Shown here piece by piece: positions 54,551-61,954 of a DNA stretch of 64,000 bases. Below the pieces are notes generated by a model. That model worked only from the letters and a program-made list of their open reading frames with translations, was not told where the DNA came from and ran no database searches. Position 1 is the stretch's first letter. Each line of letters begins with the position of its first letter. Made by a program: the position numbers and the translations under genes. The DNA comes from JAHEME01 sp034435035 (GTDB taxonomy: Bacteria; Chloroflexota; Anaerolineae; Aggregatilineales; UBA3940), in the NCBI GenBank assembly GCA_034435035.1, contig DAOTXW010000023.1:1-64000 (forward strand), in the 5' to 3' direction.

Positions 54551-55162
54551 TTACACAACAATCCCCCACAGTCGCAGGTCGCGCTGCAGCCGCGGTGTAT
54601 CTGCCATCAGCGCTGCATCTAGTCCGAGGCGAAGCGCGATCTCTGTGCGGTGAGGATGCCTGTCAATCCATAGAGTCGACCCAGGAATCAGGAAGCCGGA
54701 TGTTTTCAGTTCGTGCAGCAGCTGCGATGGGCGGGTATTGGGAGCGTGAGATTCCATGGTCAGGCAAAGCGGGTCGGCGAAATGCCTGTCAATACCAGCG
54801 AGCCGAAGGCTGGGTTCCAGCCATCTATTCGGGTAGTCGGAAACCAATCCGAGGATATGTCCGGGGGCCAGATCGCTGATCAATGCCGCCATCCCGTCTT
54901 GGAGGGTCAGATTGTTTAATACAGCCGCTTCTATTTCCGCTGGGGTGGGGGCGCCACTGCTCGCCATACTGACAGCGTGGCATAGATCCGCTGCGCCCAA
55001 TCCACCGCGAGCAGCAGCTTGTTCCAGCCGATAGAGTGCCTCCCGGAGATCGCCTGTCGGTCTGGTGCCGCTCCCGCACGCGAGGAGGAGCATCTCTGCG
55101 AGCGGTGGCAGGAGCGTTCCGCCCACCCAGAACACCAGGCGCTTAATCCGGCTCACCGTCAC
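54551..55162 (-). CDS. HAD-like protein lacking the catalytic aspartate
   Basis: A 203-residue HAD-superfamily-like protein. Motif I reads RLVFWVGGTLLPP, in which W12 stands where the nucleophilic aspartate of F-D-x-G-G-T-L is expected. Motif II is GLVSDYPN with the serine, and the C-terminal motif IV-like segment is LWIDRHPHRTEIALRLGL. With no nucleophile it should not be a phosphatase; a binding or regulatory role, or another chemistry, is possible. It is the fourth gene of the operon cupin - RLP - YjbQ - HAD; its start overlaps the YjbQ stop by four bases (ATGA). The shared chain of overlaps suggests a required stoichiometric partner. Confidence 0.78.
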   Translation of the reverse strand: MTVSRIKRLVFWVGGTLLPPLAEMLLLACGSGTRPTGDLREALYRLEQAAARGGLGAADLCHAVSMASSGAPTPAEIEAAVLNNLTLQDGMAALISDLAPGHILGLVSDYPNRWLEPSLRLAGIDRHFADPLCLTMESHAPNTRPSQLLHELKTSGFLIPGSTLWIDRHPHRTEIALRLGLDAALMADTPRLQRDLRLWGIVV

Positions 55163-55578
55163 TCCCCGATCACCTGCACAATGACCGTGCGGGGCCGCGC
55201 CACCGGATCCATATCGATCACCAAGATCTCCTGATACGTGCCCAGCATCAGGTCACTGTCCAGCACGGGCACAATGGCAGACGCATTCAGCAAAGCTGCG
55301 CGCACATGGGAAACCCCATTCTCATCCGCGCCGCGCCGATGATGCCAGTAGCTGCGGCCCGGTGGCGAGATGTGATTGAGGACATCGTGCAGGTCCACCA
55401 GGATGCCAGCTTCGTGTTCGGCTACCACAATAGCACCCGTTGTGTGCTGGTAGAAGACCGCCACAAGCCCCTCGCGAATCCTGCAATCCTTCACGACAGC
55501 GCGAACATCTTCCGTAATATTCATGGTATAGAAGTCGCCGTCGGAGTACAGCACCAGCTGGCGAGTCGCGATCATCAT
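55159..55578 (-). CDS. YjbQ/UPF0047-family protein
   Basis: A 139-residue single-domain protein of the YjbQ family (secondary thiamine-phosphate synthase annotation). Landmarks: YQHTTGAIVVAEHEAGILVD, RSYWHHRRGADENGVSHVRA and the C-terminal LGTYQEILVIDMDPVARPR. Family members have a conserved histidine set and form trimers; weak thiamine-phosphate synthase activity has been reported for the family, but its main role is unknown. It lies 18 bases after the RuBisCO-like gene and overlaps the HAD-like gene by four bases. Association with a RuBisCO-like protein is of interest because both thiamine and the RLP product pathway involve DXP. Confidence 0.9.
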   Translation of the reverse strand: MMIATRQLVLYSDGDFYTMNITEDVRAVVKDCRIREGLVAVFYQHTTGAIVVAEHEAGILVDLHDVLNHISPPGRSYWHHRRGADENGVSHVRAALLNASAIVPVLDSDLMLGTYQEILVIDMDPVARPRTVIVQVIGE

Positions 55579-55596
55579 CGGTTGGTTGCCTCTGAG

Positions 55597-56751
55597 TCAC
55601 ATCGCCTGCTGGACAAACTGGCGAACATTCTCAACAAGATCATCGCCGGCTGTGTGAAGGCCTCCGCCCATCAGCAGAATCACATCCCGGCCAAACTCAT
55701 CACACAACACTCGAATCCGTTCAAGCTGCATGCCGCCCCCAACCATCGGGAATACCCGTTTCAGGTTTCCCATCGGATCGACACATCCCGCCACCGCACC
55801 CAGGCTGTCGTCCCGCTCGACAGGAAATCGGCCTCCGTAGTTGGTGAAGACACTTATATCGGCACCGGCCAGACGCGGCAGCTGCCCGTGATAGAAATAG
55901 TAAGAGAAGCCCGAACCAGTACGTCCAGCCAGGAACCCTCCTGCGAGCGTCGGATGCAGCACGATTGGAAGGCCAATACTCCGATCCCCGGCCAGAGTCG
56001 TCACAAGATCGAAGCCTGTCAGCGCCGGCGACACCATAATGGCTCCCGCGCCTGCCTGTCTGGCGAAACGTGCCCGCTCCACAGCGATCGAGGTCGGGGC
56101 CGTCACGTTGGCTACATACAGGCAGTTACGGCCGGTTTCCCGGTTGGCGCGGGCAACCGCTTCCACGCAGCGGCTCACACGCTCCTCAAATGGGCAAAAG
56201 CTCTGGTTCGTAAGGCCATGGTCATCCTTCAGAATATCCAGCCCACCGAGCGCACAACGATATGCCATATCAGCCAGATCCTGCACCGAGAGCCCCATAG
56301 GCTTCAGGGCAGTGCACAGCAGCGCACGGTCGGAAACACCTGAGAGCGCCCGAATACCTTCAATACCAAACCGCGGTCCCGGAAACCGCTCGAGTAAACT
56401 CGCTGGCAGGCCGACTGATCGTACATGCACGCCTGGCAGCAGACTCGAGAGCCCCAGGATGATATTGAGCAGCTGTAGCAGGTCGTCGCCGGCGGTCTCA
56501 ACGGCATAGCTGATCGTCACAGCAAATTGCCCGTCCGCCTGGCTGCTGAAACTCTCAATCCGCCCCACAATATGTTCGGGAATATCGCCGGCAGGCAATC
56601 TGTGTTGCGGAAATTCCACAGTCTGCTCAATGCAGATCGCCCGGGCTGTCGTGAGAGCCTCTGCGTCGTCGGAGTAGCCGGTGAGGAGATAGTCCACAGC
56701 GAACCGCTCACCAGACAGCCCGGCTATTGTGGTGTGCGCTGGCAGGGTCAT
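55597..56751 (-). CDS. RuBisCO-like protein (form IV)
   Basis: A 384-residue RuBisCO-fold protein. Catalytic-loop equivalents: K150 in TALKPMGLS (RuBisCO K175 position; the next lysine of the motif is M152), K175 and D177 in LDILKDDHGLTNQ (carbamylated K201, D203), H178 in place of E204, H266 in VLHPTLAGGF, and GGG at 362-364. Loop 6 reads FTNYGGRF without its lysine, so it cannot be a CO2-fixing RuBisCO. The KDDHGL pattern is typical of DeepYkr-type RLPs, which isomerise 5-methylthioribulose-1-phosphate. It overlaps the cupin gene by four bases (ATGA); the cupin is the known partner of that reaction. Substrate assignment rests on context and is a prediction. Confidence 0.9.
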   Translation of the reverse strand: MTLPAHTTIAGLSGERFAVDYLLTGYSDDAEALTTARAICIEQTVEFPQHRLPAGDIPEHIVGRIESFSSQADGQFAVTISYAVETAGDDLLQLLNIILGLSSLLPGVHVRSVGLPASLLERFPGPRFGIEGIRALSGVSDRALLCTALKPMGLSVQDLADMAYRCALGGLDILKDDHGLTNQSFCPFEERVSRCVEAVARANRETGRNCLYVANVTAPTSIAVERARFARQAGAGAIMVSPALTGFDLVTTLAGDRSIGLPIVLHPTLAGGFLAGRTGSGFSYYFYHGQLPRLAGADISVFTNYGGRFPVERDDSLGAVAGCVDPMGNLKRVFPMVGGGMQLERIRVLCDEFGRDVILLMGGGLHTAGDDLVENVRQFVQQAM

Positions 56752-57206
56752 GTGGGGCCGATCTCATGATGAGTCGTTGTAGTCAGTGTATCCTCAAGCC
56801 CTTCTTCGGCCCAGACCATATGTCCGCTCTTGAGCCGCCGGGCAGGGATGATACACAGCCAGCCCAGAGGGGTAATGCCTGTGTTACGGATCTGATGGGG
56901 CTCATCAGAAGCAATGTACACAACATCGCCCTGCGTCACTGGATGCTGACTGCCACTGAGGCTAACGGTGCCACTTCCAGCCATAAAGATAATGCCATGG
57001 TCGTAAGAATGCGCTTCCTCCCGCGAGAAACCGCCCGGCTCCAGCTCATAATAACGCAGCGCGAAGTTGCCGGCCTGTTCTGCCTTACCGATCAGCCACG
57101 TCTCGGTCGCTCCCGAGGAAGCGCCCCCTGTGTATTGCCGGGTGCGTGCTCCATCCCAGCGAAAAGAAACTCCCCACTCACCCATGAAACGGTGTATGAT
57201 GCTCAT
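56748..57206 (-). CDS. Cupin protein, candidate 1-methylthioxylulose-5-phosphate sulfurylase
   Basis: A 152-residue single-cupin protein. Motif 1 is EEAHSYDHGIIFMAGSG with H66 and H70 as likely metal ligands; motif 2 is GDVVYIASDEPHQIRNTG with H104. The RYYELEPGGFSREEAH and LCIIPARRL segments resemble the RLP-linked cupin of Rhodospirillum rubrum, which releases methanethiol from 1-methylthioxylulose-5-phosphate and gives DXP. It is the first gene of the RLP operon, starting about 97 bases after the hairpin at 57304-57326. The adjacent RLP strongly supports the pathway, but the cupin family is broad, so activity is a prediction. Confidence 0.8.
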   Translation of the reverse strand: MSIIHRFMGEWGVSFRWDGARTRQYTGGASSGATETWLIGKAEQAGNFALRYYELEPGGFSREEAHSYDHGIIFMAGSGTVSLSGSQHPVTQGDVVYIASDEPHQIRNTGITPLGWLCIIPARRLKSGHMVWAEEGLEDTLTTTTHHEIGPT

Positions 57207-57244
57207 CAGAATCCTCGCCCGATAAATGCCACGAATAGCAAGCC

Positions 57245-57280
57245 GGGGGATTTTGCTCGTGCTGTGGACAAATTACCCCC
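57245..57280 (-). promoter_or_regulatory. Interrupted inverted repeat in the cupin-RLP operon leader
   Basis: Two imperfect arms (minus strand GGGGGTAATTTG and CAAAATCCCCC) face each other over a loop of about 13 bases, 39 to 74 bases before the cupin ATG. One or two bulged bases break the stem. It may be a protein-binding operator or a leader hairpin. It does not match a SAM, TPP or other riboswitch known to me. Confidence 0.35.
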
Positions 57281-57303
57281 GTTTAGGTCGTCAAATGATA
57301 GGG

Positions 57304-57326
57304 CGCCCCGGGTTTTGTCCGGGGCG
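57304..57326 (-). terminator. Hairpin after the YeeE operon
   Basis: A perfect 8-base stem (CGCCCCGG / CCGGGGCG) with a seven-base loop lies 32 bases past the stop of the YeeE-rhodanese gene, between the two sulfur operons. No T-run follows on the minus strand, so its strength is uncertain; partial read-through into the cupin operon is possible. Confidence 0.5.
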
Positions 57327-57357
57327 TCGCGCCAGCATCTGTTGAAAACGGATAAGG

Positions 57358-58596
57358 CTAGCCGCCGCATCCTCCGCCGGAGGGCCCACGCTTGGTACCC
57401 AGCTCCACTTTAGGCGTGTATTCTAGCGCAAACTCCTCGGGATCGGGACTCGCTGCCGGGTAGCGATCTCCCAGGGCCACCGTGAATTGATAGCGCAGGG
57501 CATCATCGCCCGGGTCGGCTATCAAGGGGTGCTCTGCTTTGAAGGTTTCATCAGCAAACGTATCCAACCAGCCATTGATGCCGCCCTCTAGAATGTAAAC
57601 ATTGGGCAAACTCTCGGCGACCAGTATTTTCCAGGCCTCAGTTGCCGCAGTCTCATCATTGCTCATAACCACGAAGGCTGTGTTAGCAGGCTTCATCTGA
57701 AGGTTTTCGACCTCTGCAGCCACTGAATCGAGCGGCAAGTGCTGTGCATCCAGCAGGTGGAATCGATTGAAGTCCGCCTCGCTTCGCACATCCAGCATAA
57801 CGAGGTTGATGCGGTCATTGTGCATAAGAGCAAGCAATTCACCGGGATGAATCTGCACCTTGCGTTCGGCAAGCGCTGGCTGTTTCTCGGGCGCAAGGCG
57901 TGCCCAGCGCTGCGCAGTCGTGGGTTGACCAACCACGATGATAGCGACCGCTACTGCCACCAGACCGGCAGCAGCGCCGTAGCGCCAACGGGGCTCCCGG
58001 GAGCGATCAACCTTGCCGAATATCCGCTCCAATTGCTCGGCCCCCCAGAACATGAACAGCGCCATCAGGACCACAAGCAGGACTACCACTCCTGTCGGCA
58101 AATTCAGCCAATCCATGAGAGTGAAGCGGCCCATATAGGACGAATAATAGAATGGCTCGAACAGGTCCACCGTCTCGCCAAACAGGAAAATCCCGAAGAA
58201 CACCCCAAGCGCAAACACCAGACCATCAATTTTGGCGGTTGCAGCTGATACGACCGACGTGCCGGGGCAGAAGCCGCCGACAATAAACCCGACACCCATG
58301 ATCAGGCCGCCGACAATGCCGGGCCATAGATAGGTTGGATTGACCCAGACCAGATTGTAATCCAGCAACCCGACAGCCGATGCCAGGAACACCAGAGCCA
58401 TCGCCACAACGATCGCGGTGAACATGACCTTGAGCACGGTCATGTCCTTGAAATAAAACTGCGCCGCCAGCTTTGGCGAATGTCCAAAGCCTGCCTGTTC
58501 GAGAACCGCGCCGAACGCGAAACCAATCAGGGCATATACAGCATAGGCACCCCAGTGACCCAGCAGATCAGTGAGAGGAAGCGGGAAAGGAGCCAT
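57358..58596 (-). CDS. YeeE/YedE half-transporter fused to degenerate rhodanese domain
   Basis: A 412-residue membrane protein. Residues about 15-190 have five or six membrane segments and the YeeE motif GGFCPGTSVVSAATAK with C110, which in YeeE thiosulfate transporters handles the substrate. A further membrane helix (about 206-223) leads to a rhodanese domain (about 248-349: MLDVRSEADFNRFH, EGGINGWLD). At the position of the rhodanese catalytic cysteine it reads VVMSNDETAATEA with S312, so sulfur transfer is unlikely. The C terminus ends in GGGCGG, which may replace a thiol. It is the last gene of the operon, 9 bases after the YeeE small half. Thiosulfate or another sulfur oxyanion is the likely substrate. 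Confidence 0.87.
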   Translation of the reverse strand: MAPFPLPLTDLLGHWGAYAVYALIGFAFGAVLEQAGFGHSPKLAAQFYFKDMTVLKVMFTAIVVAMALVFLASAVGLLDYNLVWVNPTYLWPGIVGGLIMGVGFIVGGFCPGTSVVSAATAKIDGLVFALGVFFGIFLFGETVDLFEPFYYSSYMGRFTLMDWLNLPTGVVVLLVVLMALFMFWGAEQLERIFGKVDRSREPRWRYGAAAGLVAVAVAIIVVGQPTTAQRWARLAPEKQPALAERKVQIHPGELLALMHNDRINLVMLDVRSEADFNRFHLLDAQHLPLDSVAAEVENLQMKPANTAFVVMSNDETAATEAWKILVAESLPNVYILEGGINGWLDTFADETFKAEHPLIADPGDDALRYQFTVALGDRYPAASPDPEEFALEYTPKVELGTKRGPSGGGCGG

Positions 58597-58605
58597 GGTT
58601 TCCTC

Positions 58606-59181
58606 CTAGTTCCACAGCTTGCGGAGGAAATACGCCAGCGCGTAGGCGCCGGCAAACACCGCAAACATAAAAGCCCAGCTGCCTACACTGAGCACTGCGC
58701 CGCCCGAAAGAGCCTGCCCTGATGTGCAACCACGCGCGAGCCGCGCCCCAAAGCCCATCGCACTCCCTCCAATGAAGGCGGTCAGCAGGCGCACACGGAC
58801 AGGGGTATTCGGGCCGCGGTTAATCTCCACTTTGAAGCGGCCTGTGAGCCAGCCGGAGACAAATCCGCCCACCACCGTCCCCAGACTGAGAAAGACTATC
58901 CAGCTATCGAGGGGATCTTTGGCGCCGCCTGCCATTTCAGCCAGATAGGAGGTGCGGTTTACATGATCGGGCACGAACAGGTCTTCTACCCAGACAATGA
59001 CGCGGTTCATGCCGCCGGATGCCCCAAGCCCATTGCCGGTGATGAAGAAAGCTGCAAATAGCACCAGCCCCAGCAGGATGCCTGCCAGATAGGGGTTTAT
59101 GTACGGAAGAGGTTCCTTTCGCATCAGACGAAAGCGGATTTCCCCGCGACGGGGAGTTTGGGATTCACTATAAGCAGCCAT
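58606..59181 (-). CDS. YeeE/YedE half-transporter
   Basis: A 191-residue membrane protein with five hydrophobic segments. It ends with ARGCTSGQALSGGAVLSVGS; C152 lies in the RGCTSGQ motif typical of the other half of YeeE. The two halves (this and the 412-residue protein) together contain the paired cysteine motifs of full-length YeeE, so they probably form one transporter, split into two genes. It follows the cytochrome b fusion by 11 bases. The periplasmic or cytoplasmic sides cannot be fixed from sequence. Confidence 0.88.
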   Translation of the reverse strand: MAAYSESQTPRRGEIRFRLMRKEPLPYINPYLAGILLGLVLFAAFFITGNGLGASGGMNRVIVWVEDLFVPDHVNRTSYLAEMAGGAKDPLDSWIVFLSLGTVVGGFVSGWLTGRFKVEINRGPNTPVRVRLLTAFIGGSAMGFGARLARGCTSGQALSGGAVLSVGSWAFMFAVFAGAYALAYFLRKLWN

Positions 59182-59192
59182 TTTGACCCTTC

Positions 59193-61934
59193 CTATTGGT
59201 GTTCCTCCACTACTTCAACATCATCCCACCCCATGATCATGCCCTTGATGTTAGTCAGCGGGGTCGGGCCGGTCGTTGTCAGGTAGATATGCAGGGCAAT
59301 GAACGAGGCGAACAGCCAGGCAACAGCTGTGTGGATAGGAGCCAGCACAGGCAGCCCGCCAGCGCCCAAAGCAAGATCTGGCCACTGCTGTACACCCCAC
59401 ATCAGCGCACCGGTGATGATCTGCAGCGGCAGCAGAATGTTCAGGATGGCCAGATAAGTGACTTGCTGAAGCGGATTCATCTTGCGTTCCGGCGTCTTCT
59501 CAAAGGGGTGCGGCTCCCCCCTGAAGATGCCCTGCAGATAAAACTTGGCCTGTTCAATTGCCTGATCGAAGAACCCATAGGGGCGCGGTAAGAACTGGCG
59601 GATCTCACCACTTGCCAGATGATAGAAAGCTGATAGGGCTGCATTGATGACCAGGATGGCTGCCACAACATTATGAGTTACAACAATGTAGCGGAAGCTG
59701 AACATCCCAAGCAGGTGCGGCTTGTGAATCACCAGCCCGGTGAAGATGAGGATGAAGATGGCGGTAGTCTGCAGCCAATGCCACAGCCGCTCGTAGACTG
59801 AGTACATGTAAACACGCTGCAGCTTCGGCTGATGGAGCTGGCGTCGGCGGGCGGTAAGGTAGCGCAGGCCTCCGTGAACTACTGCCCCTGCCAGTGTCCC
59901 CAGAAAAAGGGCTATCCCACCCAGGTCGATCCAGGCAACGCTGTTGTGCCCCAGAACGTAGAGAGCAGACTGCGCATTCTCAGTGGCAGGGCGATAGATG
60001 AGCCCTCCTTCCGAGGCTGCCTCGAGGCTCCCTGCAAGTATCACTTCATTGGCGCCGCTGACAAAGGTCGGCATTACTCCACCGGGGAGTCGATCGGCGA
60101 TTGGCAGCGGTTGAGTGATCCTGGAATCGGCAGCATGGCAGGACCGGCAGTCTCGAATTGCCCACTCACCCGTAGCAGTGCCATGGTTGATACTGTAGGG
60201 CTGCACTTCCCCCATGATGCGCGGTGAGGCAAGCCCCAGGCTCTCAAGCCTCCGGGCAATGACGGCTTCCTTTGCACTGCTGTCAAGCACAAGCTCCGAG
60301 GCATCGATTGCCTCGTTGCCATTATCATCGAATACGGCGAGTACTTCGGCGGGGTAGGATCCATCTTCTAGCCACGCTGCGCTGAGATCGCGCAGGGGTA
60401 CAGGGCGTGCGGGGTCTCCGTATACCCAGTACCACGACGCCACCAGGTTATAGGGGGTGAGCATCGAGGAACCGTCAGCATTCTGCCGCGGCATCCACAC
60501 TGGCTGGTAACCTGTGATCAACGCTGTGGGACCGCCTTCGGGCTCTACGCCGCGACAGACACTGACCGGTGAGCCGTCTTGCCTGAGCACCGTCCAGTCG
60601 ACATACTGCTGAGCCGGGGCATACATCTGCTGAATATGGCATGTCTCACAACTCAACACATCAACATGGCGCTCTTTGTATGGAAGCCAGATGTGCGTTG
60701 CTGCAATGCTATGGCAGGAATCACAGCGGCGGAGTGTATTGTCGTATTCAGGCGCTAGCATCCCCTGCGCACTTTGCCCCTTGGCAAACTCGTGCATTGG
60801 CCGATACAGATATTCGCCAAAGTCAATGCGGCGGGGATCAAAGAGCAGATGATCCGGTCGTTCTTCAATCGGTTCCTGGTAGTAAATGGGATTGTTGATC
60901 GAGTAGTGACAGTCAACACAGGCAAGCACTCGCTCAGCATGTATGTCCCAGGATCGATCCAGGTCTGCTTTGTCTACCAGATTGGCTGCTGAATTGCTCA
61001 TCCGTTGTGGGGATATGACCTGCCCCGTCGTCAGCGTCCCCCACTGAGCAGGATCACAGCCGTTGAGGGCAAGCGGGGTCTGATTATCTACACTGACCAG
61101 CCCGTGACATTGACCACAACTGGAACTGGACGGATCCTGTATCTGAATAAGCTCAGGCCTGACACTGCCATCTGAATCAAACGCTTCGGCATTCCATTCC
61201 CAGCCATCGGCTGTCGGCTGCACTATCCCCGTGCTGGCCAGTGTTGCGGTGCTGGCCCAGGCGAATTTGCCTGATTGCAGAGCATTGATTCGTGCCTCGT
61301 TGTCCGGCGCAGAGATATGACAGAGGAAGCAGTTCATTTCGGCGGTTCCCGAAGCCTGCCAGTCCCAGGGCAACAGGCTGCCGGTAGCCGGGTCTATAAC
61401 GGCAGATTCGACTGAACCTGGCTCCACCTCTGTCAGCGGGATTCCTTCACGGGCTGTGGTAGCCGGCCCGCCACCAACATGGCGCACCCCGAACACCTGC
61501 AGCCACTCGGGCGTGGTCAGATCGGGTCTCAGATCGCCTTCGGGTGAAAGGTAACGATAGGTCAGTGGGTTCCAGCGACCAAAGTAGCCTGAGCTCATGT
61601 CCCAGGAATGTGTTCCCTGAACCGGCGTACCGGCGATCAGGCTGCTCAATCCAACATCGGCGTGATAGCTGTGCTGCTCGATAAACTCAGTGTCATGGCA
61701 TTGTCCACATGTCTGCATAGTGGATACCGGCGCACCTGACTCGAGCACCGGCTGCCCCTGTGCGTCAAGCAGTATGATGGCCGGGTGCAGGGGGGAGCCC
61801 AGATTGCCTTCCGACTGCACAGGCTCATCTGCTGCTACTGTGCCGACCAGGAGCATCAGCAGAGCGATGAGTATGGTAACGCCCAGCACAGGCAGGTAGC
61901 ATAACCGGTTCTTGCAAAGGGATATTAGGGACAT
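59193..61934 (-). CDS. Heptaheme cytochrome c fused to membrane cytochrome b
   Basis: A 913-residue protein. A signal/anchor helix (about 16-34) precedes a large exported part with seven CxxCH heme sites at residues 76-80, 202-206, 273-277, 339-343, 404-408, 429-433 and 596-600. An EF-hand-like loop (DDNGNEAIDASE, about 536-547) suggests a Ca2+ site. A membrane helix near 665-690 leads to a four-helix cytochrome b of the formate dehydrogenase/thiosulfate reductase type (VYERLWHWLQT, FRYIVVTHNVVAA, PIHTAVAWLFASFIALHIY). It should connect external heme chains with the quinone pool. It starts 20 bases after the octaheme gene. Confidence 0.9.
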   Translation of the reverse strand: MSLISLCKNRLCYLPVLGVTILIALLMLLVGTVAADEPVQSEGNLGSPLHPAIILLDAQGQPVLESGAPVSTMQTCGQCHDTEFIEQHSYHADVGLSSLIAGTPVQGTHSWDMSSGYFGRWNPLTYRYLSPEGDLRPDLTTPEWLQVFGVRHVGGGPATTAREGIPLTEVEPGSVESAVIDPATGSLLPWDWQASGTAEMNCFLCHISAPDNEARINALQSGKFAWASTATLASTGIVQPTADGWEWNAEAFDSDGSVRPELIQIQDPSSSSCGQCHGLVSVDNQTPLALNGCDPAQWGTLTTGQVISPQRMSNSAANLVDKADLDRSWDIHAERVLACVDCHYSINNPIYYQEPIEERPDHLLFDPRRIDFGEYLYRPMHEFAKGQSAQGMLAPEYDNTLRRCDSCHSIAATHIWLPYKERHVDVLSCETCHIQQMYAPAQQYVDWTVLRQDGSPVSVCRGVEPEGGPTALITGYQPVWMPRQNADGSSMLTPYNLVASWYWVYGDPARPVPLRDLSAAWLEDGSYPAEVLAVFDDNGNEAIDASELVLDSSAKEAVIARRLESLGLASPRIMGEVQPYSINHGTATGEWAIRDCRSCHAADSRITQPLPIADRLPGGVMPTFVSGANEVILAGSLEAASEGGLIYRPATENAQSALYVLGHNSVAWIDLGGIALFLGTLAGAVVHGGLRYLTARRRQLHQPKLQRVYMYSVYERLWHWLQTTAIFILIFTGLVIHKPHLLGMFSFRYIVVTHNVVAAILVINAALSAFYHLASGEIRQFLPRPYGFFDQAIEQAKFYLQGIFRGEPHPFEKTPERKMNPLQQVTYLAILNILLPLQIITGALMWGVQQWPDLALGAGGLPVLAPIHTAVAWLFASFIALHIYLTTTGPTPLTNIKGMIMGWDDVEVVEEHQ

Positions 61935-61954
61935 TGTGCATTCTGCCGTTCTGG

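Noticed and set aside
55597..56751. True CO2-fixing RuBisCO
   Set aside because: Loop 6 lysine is missing, E204 is histidine and K177 is methionine; no phosphoribulokinase or carboxysome genes are nearby.
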